Assembly: GCA_016719225.1 (NCBI GenBank) | Contig: JADKAN010000001.1 | Coordinates: 682,001-746,000, forward strand | Length of the DNA stretch: 64,000 bases | Reading direction: 5' to 3' | Source: Flavobacteriales bacterium | GTDB taxonomy: Bacteria; Bacteroidota; Bacteroidia; Flavobacteriales_F; PHOS-HE28 | Program-made: the position numbers and the translations under genes | Part shown: piece after piece, positions 47,256-55,170 of the stretch | Numbering within the stretch: position 1 is the stretch's first letter | Layout: every line of letters starts with the position of its first letter | Notes under the pieces: generated by a model | The model's database searches: none | The model's input: the letters and a program-made list of their open reading frames with translations, nothing else | What the model was told of the DNA's origin: nothing

Positions 47256-47288
47256 CAAAAGTAGCCTCGTAGGAACCTTGGCCCACAA
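47256..47288 (-). promoter_or_regulatory. Putative promoter of the M1 peptidase gene
   Basis: On the minus strand, TACTTTTG (47256-47263) matches TAnnTTTG exactly; a TTG at 47286-47288 lies 22 nt upstream. The -7 is only 6 nt from the ATG, suggesting a nearly leaderless transcript. Confidence 0.5.
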
Positions 47289-47411
47289 AGATCGGGATGC
47301 GCCAGTAGGGTGTTCAGGGTAGTTGCCTGTTGGATCAATAGTTAAGGAACAAGTTGGAAAAGTCCGTTGATCAGATTTTCGGGACGTCTGATCGAATTGC
47401 CCACGATTTCC

Positions 47412-47419
47412 TACATTTG
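47412..47419 (+). promoter_or_regulatory. Putative -7 element of rpsP
   Basis: TACATTTG matches TAnnTTTG exactly and lies 40 nt before the rpsP start. The best TTG is 12 nt upstream, shorter than usual spacing. Confidence 0.5.
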
Positions 47420-47459
47420 CCGACCCTTAACGAAAAGGGACCTAAAAACCAACCGCGAA

Positions 47460-48005
47460 ATGCCGACCCGCATCCGCCTTCAGAGAAAAGGCAAAAAAGG
47501 CAAGCCTTACTACCACTTGGTAGTGGCTGACCAACGCGCCCCGCGCGACGGAAAATACATCGAACGCATCGGAGCATACGACCCCAACCGCAACCCGGCT
47601 TTGGTGGAAGTGGACCGCGACAAGGCGTTGGATTGGCTCCAAAAAGGTGCACAGCCCAGCGATACTGCACGCGCGATCCTGAGCTACACCGGCGTGGTGT
47701 TCAAGAACCACCTGTTGAACGGCGTGAAGAAAGGCGCTTTCGACCAGACCGAGGCGGATCGCCGCTTCGATGCTTGGATGAGCGAGAAGACCCAAAAAGT
47801 GGAAGCCAAGCGTACCGGCTTGGTGGACACCGCTGAGAAAGCGTTCAAAGACCGTGTGGAAGCTGAGCGCAAGAAGAGCGAGGACCGTGCCGCCACGTTG
47901 ATCGCCAAGATGAACGCGCAGATCGCAGCCCCTGCTGCTGAAGCCGAAGCACCTGCTACCGAAGCACCTGCCGCTACTGAAGGTGAGGCACCTGCTGAAG
48001 CTTGA
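47460..48005 (+). CDS. rpsP: 30S ribosomal protein S16 with Ala/Glu-rich tail
   Basis: A small-subunit assembly protein. The N-terminal 80 residues are S16 (MPTRIRLQRKGKKGKPYYHLVVADQRAPRDGKYIERIGAYDPN). Residues 85-150 make a charged helix, and the C-terminus is rich in Ala, Glu and Pro (APAAEAEAPATEAP). The 181-residue length, about twice that of E. coli S16, is typical of Bacteroidota. It is followed by a strong terminator, so rimM downstream has its own transcript or relies on read-through. Confidence 0.96.
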   Translation: MPTRIRLQRKGKKGKPYYHLVVADQRAPRDGKYIERIGAYDPNRNPALVEVDRDKALDWLQKGAQPSDTARAILSYTGVVFKNHLLNGVKKGAFDQTEADRRFDAWMSEKTQKVEAKRTGLVDTAEKAFKDRVEAERKKSEDRAATLIAKMNAQIAAPAAEAEAPATEAPAATEGEAPAEA

Positions 48006-48021
48006 TCAAATAGCAAATCGA

Positions 48022-48052
48022 AGCCCGCTACCGAAAGGTGGCGGGCTTTTTT
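48022..48052 (+). terminator. Factor-independent terminator of rpsP
   Basis: An 11-bp stem (48022-48032 with 48037-48047, one G-U pair) closed by a GAAA tetraloop and followed by six T (48047-48052). Confidence 0.92.
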
Positions 48053-48115
48053 GTTCCCGGTAGAACGATGGTACGGTGAATACTATAGGACATCAGGACC
48101 GGATCTGCACCCTTC

Positions 48116-48137
48116 CTGCACTCTGCGCCTCTTCTGC
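48116..48137 (-). repeat. Short GCGCAGA-type repeat, reverse copy
   Basis: Reverse orientation relative of the element at 12434-12456, sharing GAGGCGCAGA. It lies in the rpsP-rimM gap. Confidence 0.25.
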
Positions 48138-48204
48138 CGATCCTTATCCGTGTCTTTATGGTGAACGATGAAACTCCGGTTCTCGCGACTAAATTCACGG
48201 CCCA

Positions 48205-48750
48205 ATGGACCTGAACAACCTACACCGCGTTGGGAAGTTGGGCAAGCCTTGGGGGAACCAAGGCGAGCTCATTCTGCATTTGGAGGGTTCCGAATTCGAT
48301 GAAGTGTTGGCGATGGGCGTGCTTTTTGCCGATATCGACGGCCAGAAGGTGCCGTTCCATGTGGATCATTTGCGTGAGCATCCGCGCACGGGTGCCGTTG
48401 TGAAATTCGAGGATCTGGAAGACCCGCAAGGTTCTGCATTCTTGGTGAATTGCGATGTGTATGCCCCTCCGGGCCACAATCCTGCAGAATTGGAGGAGCA
48501 AGAGGGGGAGGAGGACCTGGACCCTGAGGACTTCATTGGCATGGATGTTCATGATGAGAAGCATGGCCACCTAGGCGAGGTCACGGGTACGGAAGGAAAC
48601 GAGGACAACCCCGTGCTGGTGGTGATCAAGGACGGTGTGGAAGTGCTTTTACCCATGAACGGCGACCTGATCCAAAGCATTGACCTGGAAGCGCGTAGAA
48701 TGGACGTGCGCACACCGGACGGCTTGGTGGAACTCTACAGGAACGGGTAG
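48205..48750 (+). CDS. rimM: Ribosome maturation factor RimM
   Basis: It binds S19 and helps mature 16S rRNA's 3' domain. The N-terminal RimM fold begins LHRVGKLGKPWGNQGELILHL. The C-terminal PRC-barrel starts near DFIGMDVHDEKHGHLGEV and includes VLLPMNGDLIQSIDLEARRMDV. Between them is an acidic linker (ELEEQEGEEDLDPED). 181 residues, normal. It follows rpsP, the usual order. Confidence 0.95.
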   Translation: MDLNNLHRVGKLGKPWGNQGELILHLEGSEFDEVLAMGVLFADIDGQKVPFHVDHLREHPRTGAVVKFEDLEDPQGSAFLVNCDVYAPPGHNPAELEEQEGEEDLDPEDFIGMDVHDEKHGHLGEVTGTEGNEDNPVLVVIKDGVEVLLPMNGDLIQSIDLEARRMDVRTPDGLVELYRNG

Positions 48751-48760
48751 GGAGTCAGCT

Positions 48761-49468
48761 ATGCCCAATACCTGGTTCCGGTTCAAACAATTCACGATCA
48801 AGCAGGACCGGTGTGCCATGAAGGTGAGCACGGACGGCACCTTGCTAGGGGCGTGGACCCATTACGACGGCGCTACTCGGATCCTCGATATCGGCACAGG
48901 TACAGGCCTTTTGTCGTTGATCGCGGCACAGCGTAATGGATCAGCACGGATCGAGGCCGTGGAATTGGACCCCGTAGCAGCCGCTCAAGCGCGGGAAAAT
49001 ATGGCCGAAAGCCCTTGGCCGCAGCGCATTGTGGTGCATCAAACCGATGTGCGCACGTGGGGGACGGTTTCTCGATTCGACCTGGTGTTGTGCAATCCTC
49101 CATTCTACAAGGGTCACACAGCCTCGAACGAAGCTCGCACGGCCATGGCCAAACACGATGGTACGCTCAGCCTCGCCGAACTTTTTCGTTGTATGGCTAG
49201 CTTGACCCTACCTGAAGCACGCATTTCCATGATAGCTCCGGCGGACCGGCTCGTGGATCTGGAAAGCGCTGCCGCCGTTGAAGGTTTCATACCCAAGCGA
49301 AAATGCATGGTGAGCTATCGAATCGGGAAACCACCGAAACGGGTGTTGATCGAATTTTCACGCGAACAAACTGAAGCCTCTTGGGAAGAGCTGATCGTGG
49401 AAGACGCAGGAGGAAAACCTTCCCCGGGATTCCGTGCAATGCTCAGCGACCTAGAGCTGAATTTTTAG
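48761..49468 (+). CDS. TrmN6-type tRNA1(Val) adenine methyltransferase
   Basis: A Rossmann-fold N6-adenine methyltransferase of 235 residues. S-adenosylmethionine motif ILDIGTGTGLLSLIAAQR and the catalytic NPPF in LVLCNPPFYKGH are clear. It probably modifies A37 of a tRNA, by similarity with YfiC/TrmN6. The ATG giving MPNTWFRFKQFTIKQD is chosen; it lies 10 bp after rimM. Its stop overlaps the convergent dehydrogenase stop. Confidence 0.9.
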   Translation: MPNTWFRFKQFTIKQDRCAMKVSTDGTLLGAWTHYDGATRILDIGTGTGLLSLIAAQRNGSARIEAVELDPVAAAQARENMAESPWPQRIVVHQTDVRTWGTVSRFDLVLCNPPFYKGHTASNEARTAMAKHDGTLSLAELFRCMASLTLPEARISMIAPADRLVDLESAAAVEGFIPKRKCMVSYRIGKPPKRVLIEFSREQTEASWEELIVEDAGGKPSPGFRAMLSDLELNF

Positions 49469-50817
49469 GCAGTCACTGTCGACTCCTCTTCCTTGAAAAC
49501 AATGCCCAAAACAGCCAGTTCATCCAAGATCGGGTTGTACAGATCCGGCTTCAACGGAAGCATGACACCACGGTCCGTGATGGCGCCGTTCAGCAATAAT
49601 TTGGCAGCTATGGCCATCGGCAGGCCCACGGTATGCGCCATGGCCGTGTGGACGGGATCCTCACCGATAACGACGAGCGAGGATCTGATCTCTTGTACCC
49701 GGTTTTCCAAGCGGTAGCGGAACAGGTGCGCCATCACCACCATGTCCTTGTCCTTCGCGCCCAACTTCCATTTCACTTCCAGCAAACGCTGCAGTGTGGC
49801 GGCGGGAGAAAGGCCCGTTACGCCGATCTTCCCATTCCCGAAGATGCCCAGCCATTCCAACTTATCCATCGCTGCGGAAGAAACATCAAGTCCGAGATAG
49901 GAGGCTACCCGTCCACGTAGGTCCTTGCCCTTCGCCGCCTTCGGCAGGAAGGCCGTGATGTAATCCGCCCAAGTGCTTTCCGCCGGCATTTCCAACGCAT
50001 AACCGTCCTCCGTGCAACCCAATTGCACCAAGGTGTCCCAAGCATCACAATAGCCTTCTTGGCGCAAGGTGCCGCGCAGCATGGTAGGGATGTCAGCAAT
50101 GCCATAGGCCTCACGGTACTTCAGGGAATCACGGTTGGCATAACCCTCAAAACGGCCTGCGCCCGGCACATCGATCGGCGTGTAACGGCGGAAGAGCTGG
50201 TGGTAAGGGATGTACTTCAACGCCCCGTCCCGTATGTACTTCGCCGCGTGACCTTGGCCCGCCAACACCACGTTGCGAGGGTTCCAGCTGAATTTGTAAT
50301 GCCACGGATCGTCGTCGCTTTCCGGCGCCACCAAACCACCGCAATAGCTTTCAAAGACCTCCATTCTGCCGCCTTCGCGCTGGATCCTGTGCAACACACG
50401 CATGGCGCTCATGTGGTCGATTCCGGGGTCGAGACCCATTTCGTTCAGCACGATCAACCCTGCCTTCTTGAAGTCAGCGTCCATGGCCCAAAGAGCGTCG
50501 GGCACATAGCTTGGCGTGATCACATTCTTTCCCAAGCGCAAGCAATCCTTCAGCACGTCCATGTGCATGAAGGCGGGCAGCATGCTGATGACCAGGTCGT
50601 GATCCGCCACCAATTCAGCACGCGCGGCAGCATTCGTCGCGTCCAAAGCCATCGCGGTAGCCACGTCCTTTCCTTCGCCGATCAGCGCTTGCGCCTGCTC
50701 GGGCTCACGGTCCGCCACAGTAACCGTCCAGTTCTCCGCTTGGGCATGTCGCACCAAGTAACGGACCAATGAAGATGCCGAACGCCCGGCACCGAGGATC
50801 AAGATCGAACGCTTCAT
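49465..50817 (-). CDS. Saccharopine dehydrogenase family protein
   Basis: A 450-residue NAD(P)-dependent enzyme of the saccharopine dehydrogenase (lysine-forming/reductase) family. The Rossmann motif is ILILGAGRSASSLVRYLV, followed by LVISMLPAFMHMDVLKDCL and LNEMGLDPGIDHMSAMRVL. It could act in lysine degradation or synthesis, or on a related amino-acid adduct. The ATG giving MKRSILILGAG is the family start. It converges with the methyltransferase gene with a 4-bp overlap. Confidence 0.9.
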   Translation of the reverse strand: MKRSILILGAGRSASSLVRYLVRHAQAENWTVTVADREPEQAQALIGEGKDVATAMALDATNAAARAELVADHDLVISMLPAFMHMDVLKDCLRLGKNVITPSYVPDALWAMDADFKKAGLIVLNEMGLDPGIDHMSAMRVLHRIQREGGRMEVFESYCGGLVAPESDDDPWHYKFSWNPRNVVLAGQGHAAKYIRDGALKYIPYHQLFRRYTPIDVPGAGRFEGYANRDSLKYREAYGIADIPTMLRGTLRQEGYCDAWDTLVQLGCTEDGYALEMPAESTWADYITAFLPKAAKGKDLRGRVASYLGLDVSSAAMDKLEWLGIFGNGKIGVTGLSPAATLQRLLEVKWKLGAKDKDMVVMAHLFRYRLENRVQEIRSSLVVIGEDPVHTAMAHTVGLPMAIAAKLLLNGAITDRGVMLPLKPDLYNPILDELAVLGIVFKEEESTVTA

Positions 50818-50867
50818 GCTACAAAGGTGCGCGTTCATTGGTAAAGTGTGTTCGATCGTGACGAACC

Positions 50868-50895
50868 TTGTGCCGATCGCGGTGTTCTATCTTTC
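50868..50895 (+). promoter_or_regulatory. Putative promoter of the universal stress protein gene
   Basis: TTG (50868-50870) and TATCTTTC (50888-50895) are 17 nt apart, matching the Bacteroidota TTG/TAnnTTTG promoter with one -7 mismatch. It starts transcription upstream of an ATA codon, so an in-frame GTG further upstream would not be in the message. Confidence 0.5.
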
Positions 50896-50910
50896 GGAAA
50901 ACCGAACACA

Positions 50911-51756
50911 ATAGCAACGGCAACAAAGAAGATCCTGGTACCAACCGATTTTACCAAAATGGTCGATTTCGCATTGCAGCATGCAATGTGTTTAGCCAAG
51001 GTGATGGGTGCCGAGGTGCAGGTGCTGCACATGTGGCGGGATAAGGATGAACTGGAAGTGATCCAACGACGGTTGGACGCCGAGGTGGCGAGGGCTTCCG
51101 AGTTGGATCGCTCGGTGCCCGTCACGGGGATATTGCGGGAAGGCAGGGTCTACGAAGGCGTTGGCATGGCGGCCGAGGAGATCGGTGCGTCGTTCATCGT
51201 AATGGGCACGCACGGTATGCGTGGCATGCAGTTCATCACGGGTAGCCGGGCATTGCGTGTAGTGAGCAATAGCAAAGTGCCGTTCATCGTGGTTCAGGAG
51301 AAGGATATGGGGCCAGAGGGATATAAGAACATCGTGGTGCCGCTGGATCTGAAAGAAGAGACGCGACGAAAGATCGGGCTTGTCGCCGATATGGCTGCGC
51401 ATTTCAAGGGCAAGGCCCATGTGATCGTACCTAAAGAAAAAGATGCTGATTTCCAACGCCAGTTGAATGACAACATCGTTTTCGCGAAAAAGTACTTCGG
51501 CGAGCGTGGAGTACCCATGGAAGCAGTTGTATCCGAGGCCGACAGTGCTGGTTTCGTGGATGCGGTGCTGACCTATGCGGCCAAGACCAATGCGGACCTA
51601 ATAGCTGTTATGAACTCTGCGGAAGGTAATATTTTCGGTGTGATGGGCGTCCCGTACGAGCAGGAGGTCATCACGAACAAGGCCATGATCCCGGTGATGA
51701 TGGTCCACTTATCCGACAATCCCGCCGAAGTAAGTCAAGGTTGGAGCTTTCAGTAA
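50911..51756 (+). CDS. Universal stress protein, tandem UspA domains
   Basis: Two UspA folds in tandem. Domain 1 starts TKKILVPTDFTKMVDFALQHA and has the ATP-binding motif GTHGMRGMQFITGSRAL; domain 2 starts YKNIVVPLDLKEETRRK but its Gly-rich motif is replaced (NSAEGNIFGVMGVPYEQE). Only domain 1 would bind nucleotide. The first expected codon is ATA (giving the run IATATKKILVPTDF), where ATG is usual. A GTG 63 bp upstream is in frame but lies before the putative promoter. The true start is therefore uncertain, and ATA is an exceptionally weak initiator. Confidence 0.85.
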   Translation: MATATKKILVPTDFTKMVDFALQHAMCLAKVMGAEVQVLHMWRDKDELEVIQRRLDAEVARASELDRSVPVTGILREGRVYEGVGMAAEEIGASFIVMGTHGMRGMQFITGSRALRVVSNSKVPFIVVQEKDMGPEGYKNIVVPLDLKEETRRKIGLVADMAAHFKGKAHVIVPKEKDADFQRQLNDNIVFAKKYFGERGVPMEAVVSEADSAGFVDAVLTYAAKTNADLIAVMNSAEGNIFGVMGVPYEQEVITNKAMIPVMMVHLSDNPAEVSQGWSFQ

Positions 51757-51893
51757 TTGGTGCCGCGTTCTTCAAGCGGAAGAAGAAAGATGTTGAGAGT
51801 ATAGGGATCATAGAAGGAGTAAGAAAATGGTGTGCTCCATTCAGTTGAGGGTACGATGTTCCAAGCAGATCATAAATCCTAAAGGCCAAGAAA

Positions 51894-52133
51894 ATGGAAG
51901 AACAGAAAGAAGGACCTGATGCACCCAAGGCATATAAGGCCGTTGTGAAAGCGGCGAATCCAACGGTGCAGTTGGATGGGATCCCAGGGTTCCATGGCAC
52001 GGTGGAAGAAGTGGACCATGCCCGCATGGCACACATGGAGTTGGATAAGAATGAAAAAGGCCGGGTGGACACGGGCACGGGCGACCAGCCAAGCCATTCG
52101 GAAGGTTCGCGGTTCGTCACTCCCGACCATTAG
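51894..52133 (+). CDS. Small acidic/basic hydrophilic protein of unknown function
   Basis: A 79-residue open frame with ATG in an A-rich context (aggccaagaaaATGG), no membrane segment and no signal peptide. It is charge-rich (MEEQKEGPDAPKAY; ELDKNEKGR) and predicted disordered. A bidirectional terminator follows 45 bp after its stop. I recognise no family, so it could be an unannotated small protein or a chance frame. Confidence 0.5.
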   Translation: MEEQKEGPDAPKAYKAVVKAANPTVQLDGIPGFHGTVEEVDHARMAHMELDKNEKGRVDTGTGDQPSHSEGSRFVTPDH

Positions 52134-52177
52134 TCCTCGATCTTTATGATCCCTAGGCTTCATCAAGGGTAGAAAGC

Positions 52178-52203
52178 AAAAGGGACCCCGAAGAGTCCCT
52201 TTT
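52178..52203. terminator. Bidirectional terminator between the small ORF and YceI
   Basis: A perfect 9-bp stem (52178-52186 and 52195-52203) with an 8-nt loop; A-run on one side and T-run on the other give a U-tract in each direction. Confidence 0.78.
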
Positions 52204-52224
52204 GGAATGGATCGTTAAGCACGA

Positions 52225-52857
52225 TCACTTGGACATTCCGTGTAGTTCAATGTGAAGCTTGATATCGTCGGAGAGGACCATGTCCTTCATGGTCGCTTTC
52301 CACGCTACCCCGAAATCTTGACGGTTGAAGGTGACATCGCCGCTGGCTATGGCATGGGAACTGTCCGAGCTAAGGGTGATGCCCTCCACCGTTGCTGGAT
52401 TCGTGCGGCCGCGTACGGTAAGTTCTCCTTTCGCCACGTTGCCCTCGACACTCGTGATGTTGAATTTGGCCGTGGGAAAGCTGTCCACTGCGAAAAAATC
52501 GGGCGACATTAAATGTCCCATGAGCATGGCACGGGTTCCTTGCTTGGAACCGTCAGGCGCATAGGAGGTGTCGGTGAGCGCATAGCTCTTCATGTCCACG
52601 GTGAAATTTCCGCCCGTGACGTGGCCGTCCTTGGTGGTGAAACTTCCCTCGGTGAACTTCAGCGTGCCGCTATGTCCAGGCATTCCGATCATGTTGCCGC
52701 TCCAAGCTACCACACTCGTTGCGGGGTCCACGGTATAAGAGCGTTCTTGGGCAGCCGGATCGGGAGCCGTGGTAGTGGCAGGCGCGGCCTCAGGACTGGA
52801 GCATGCGGCGAAGCCGGCGATCAAAAGGGTCGGCGCGAGATATCGGAGGTTGTTCAT
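52225..52857 (-). CDS. YceI family lipoprotein
   Basis: A 210-residue lipoprotein: signal and lipobox (LLIAGFAACSS), a short Ala/Pro/Thr-rich linker, then the YceI lipocalin-like barrel (SYTVDPATSVVAWSGNMIGMPGHSGTLKF; FPTAKFNITSVEGN; VTFNRQDFGVAWKATM). YceI folds bind polyisoprenoid or other long hydrophobic ligands. A TATCTTCG on the minus strand (52887-52894) upstream may be its -7 element. Confidence 0.92.
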   Translation of the reverse strand: MNNLRYLAPTLLIAGFAACSSPEAAPATTTAPDPAAQERSYTVDPATSVVAWSGNMIGMPGHSGTLKFTEGSFTTKDGHVTGGNFTVDMKSYALTDTSYAPDGSKQGTRAMLMGHLMSPDFFAVDSFPTAKFNITSVEGNVAKGELTVRGRTNPATVEGITLSSDSSHAIASGDVTFNRQDFGVAWKATMKDMVLSDDIKLHIELHGMSK

Positions 52858-52940
52858 AGGGCTTTTTGCCTTGTTTGTTGAAGGCGCGAAGATAGCTGGG
52901 AAAATTCCATGGAAAGTAATTCCATGGATGAATAATGTTA

Positions 52941-54104
52941 TCAGTTGTGGAAACTCGTCCCTTTTTCACCGTGTTCGCGCAGTAGGGGCGAGGGGCGATA
53001 GCGTTCTTCCCCAGTTCGGTCTTGTAAGCTTTCCAATACGGCCAGCCAATGTGCAGCGCCTTTTTCATCCGCCCAAGCGAGCAAACCTTTGGGATAATTG
53101 ACGCCTTTGGTCATCGCCAGATCGATGTCCACTTTGCTCGCCACGCGCAGGAACAATGCGTCCGCGGCTTCGTTGATCAACATGGCGAGGACACGTTCCA
53201 CGATAGCATCGGCGTGTTCCGTTGTCTCTTGCCCCAATTCCGCGGCGCCGTTACTGTAGAGGTAATAACCACGACCGCTTTTGCGCCCCAGCCTTCCGCT
53301 CTCCACTTGCCGTTGTTGGGTCAAGCTTGGTTTATAGCGCGGCTCGTAGAAAAAGGCTTCCCATACACTCTTCGTCACCGCGAAGTTGATGTCGTTGCCG
53401 ATGAGGTCCATCAGCTCGAAAGGGCCCATCCGGAAGCCCACGCCGCGCAGGGCGGCGTCGATCGCTGGCATATCGGCCACACCTTCTTCATACAGGCGAA
53501 GACTTTCACCATAGAAAGGGCGCGCCACGCGGTTCACGATGAATCCCGGCGTGTCCTTGCACAGCACCGGTGCCTTTCCCCAAGCATGCATCAGCGCGAC
53601 ACACTCGGGACCCAGCTCCGGGTCGGTCGCCAATCCAGGCACTACTTCCACCAAGGGCATCAAGGGGGCGGGATTGAAAAAGTGCAGGCCGATCACACGT
53701 TCGGGGTGCGAGCAAGCAGCGGCGATCGCTGTTACGGAAAGAGAGGATGTGTTCGTGGCCAAAATGGCATCGGCGGCCAGGGCTCCATCCAATTTCTTGA
53801 ACACTTCCTGTTTCACCTTCAGGTCCTCCACGATGGCCTCGATCACCAAGCCGCACGGGGCCAAATATTCGAGGCTCTCAGCAATGCTTATACGGCCCAA
53901 CAGCTCGTCCGCAGCCGCACGGGTGCGCTTTTGCTTGTCCACCAATTTGTCCATCAGGCCCCGCAGGCCGGCCATCGCTTTTTCCAACGCATCCTTCCGC
54001 GTGTCGAAGACGATGACCTTGTGGCCCGCCTCGGCAGCCATTTGAGCAATGCCGATGCCCATGGTGCCCGCGCCGATCACGCCGATGCTCATACTCTTGT
54101 CCAT
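52941..54104 (-). CDS. 3-hydroxyacyl-CoA dehydrogenase
   Basis: It oxidises L-3-hydroxyacyl-CoA with NAD+. The NAD fold begins IGVIGAGTMGIGIAQMAAEAG. The catalytic His is in ERVIGLHFFNPAPLMPLVEVV, with TNTSSLSVTAI before it, and the C-terminal helical domain has two copies (RPFYGESLRLYEEG; LINEAADALFL). It has 387 residues and resembles PaaH/PaaC-type and butyrate-type enzymes. It precedes an enoyl-CoA hydratase gene on the same strand, 246 bp away. Confidence 0.93.
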   Translation of the reverse strand: MDKSMSIGVIGAGTMGIGIAQMAAEAGHKVIVFDTRKDALEKAMAGLRGLMDKLVDKQKRTRAAADELLGRISIAESLEYLAPCGLVIEAIVEDLKVKQEVFKKLDGALAADAILATNTSSLSVTAIAAACSHPERVIGLHFFNPAPLMPLVEVVPGLATDPELGPECVALMHAWGKAPVLCKDTPGFIVNRVARPFYGESLRLYEEGVADMPAIDAALRGVGFRMGPFELMDLIGNDINFAVTKSVWEAFFYEPRYKPSLTQQRQVESGRLGRKSGRGYYLYSNGAAELGQETTEHADAIVERVLAMLINEAADALFLRVASKVDIDLAMTKGVNYPKGLLAWADEKGAAHWLAVLESLQDRTGEERYRPSPLLREHGEKGTSFHN

Positions 54105-54175
54105 GGTCCAAAGATGAGGGTTGGGACGAAAAGAGGTTAGGAGGGAATGGAGGCGTTACACCACGTAGGTATGGA

Positions 54176-54195
54176 CCTGCCTGTCGGTAGGCAGG
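54176..54195. repeat. Palindromic CCTGCC...GGCAGG element
   Basis: A 20-bp near-perfect palindrome with two G-T mismatches in the centre. Its reverse strand codes the peptide AYRQAG, a known mark of a dispersed palindromic repeat in several bacterial groups. Only one copy is in this window. Confidence 0.45.
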
Positions 54196-54350
54196 GGCAG
54201 AGACCGTAGAGAGGGAGAGAAGAGTGGATGAGGCTTGCGCATCAGTTATGGTCAACACCGGATACCGTTCACCTGAAATTCAGAACGGTACACATAAACA
54301 CCAATAGGATTTCTCAGTACCGCAAAGGCATTCACGGAAAGGCCACACGC

Positions 54351-55130
54351 TCACTTCCCCGTGAACACCGGCTTGCGCTTTTCCAAGAACGCCGTTATGC
54401 CTTCTTTGCAATCGGCACTGGCGCTCGCAATGGCCTGTAGTTCACCTTCTACCAAAAGCTGTTCTTCCAGTGAATTGGATTGAGCACGGTTCAACGCCTG
54501 TTTGGTGAGGGCGATCCCTTTTGTGGGCATGGCGGCCAGCTTTCGCGCAGTGGCAATCGCCGTTGGCATCAGCTCGGTATCAGGCACGGCTTTCCATATA
54601 AGGCCCAATTCCTCGGCTTTTTGGGCCGAGATTTTTTCGGCCAGCACCATCTGGCCGAACGCGCGCTGCATACCCACCGATCGGGGAACAGTGTGCGTGC
54701 CGGCGCTGTCCGGGATCAAGCCGATGTGGATGAAGCTTTGCACGAAAACTGCACTTTCCGCAGCGAAGGTGAGGTCGCAAGCGTACGCGATGTTCGCCCC
54801 TGCGCCGGCGGCTACGCCGTTCACCACCGCGATCACCGGCTTTTCCAAGTTACGGATGCTGCGTATGATCGCGTTGTACTGGCGCTCCACGATCTCCTCG
54901 ATCCGCGTGCCTGGGGCTGTGGCTTCCGCAAGGTCCTGTCCAGCGCAGAAGGCACGGCCGGCCCCGGTGATAACCACCGCCCGTATGGTCGCATCGCTTT
55001 GTGCGGAGTTCAAGGCCTGCAGTACTTCTGCAGCCATTTGGGCGTCAAAGCTGTTCAGCTTATCCGGGCGGTTGAACGTGATCGTGGCCACACTGTCCGT
55101 GACCTCTACATCGACCTTTTTGAACTCCAT
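54351..55130 (-). CDS. Enoyl-CoA hydratase/isomerase family protein (PaaG-like)
   Basis: A 259-residue crotonase-fold enzyme. The oxyanion-hole segments are GRAFCAGQDLAEA and NGVAAGAGANIAYACDL; the catalytic position reads IHIGLIPDSAGT, where PaaG-type isomerases and hydratases have an Asp/Glu. It may hydrate or isomerise enoyl- or epoxyphenylacetyl-CoA. With the neighbouring hydroxyacyl-CoA dehydrogenase it would complete part of a beta-oxidation-like route. Confidence 0.9.
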   Translation of the reverse strand: MEFKKVDVEVTDSVATITFNRPDKLNSFDAQMAAEVLQALNSAQSDATIRAVVITGAGRAFCAGQDLAEATAPGTRIEEIVERQYNAIIRSIRNLEKPVIAVVNGVAAGAGANIAYACDLTFAAESAVFVQSFIHIGLIPDSAGTHTVPRSVGMQRAFGQMVLAEKISAQKAEELGLIWKAVPDTELMPTAIATARKLAAMPTKGIALTKQALNRAQSNSLEEQLLVEGELQAIASASADCKEGITAFLEKRKPVFTGK

Positions 55131-55170
55131 GTTAAGCTGGTTTCGACACTTGGGAATTCCTTATTCGTGT

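Noticed and set aside
53049..54140. 363-codon plus-strand frame antisense to hydroxyacyl-CoA dehydrogenase
   Set aside because: A shadow of a strongly supported gene with no family match.
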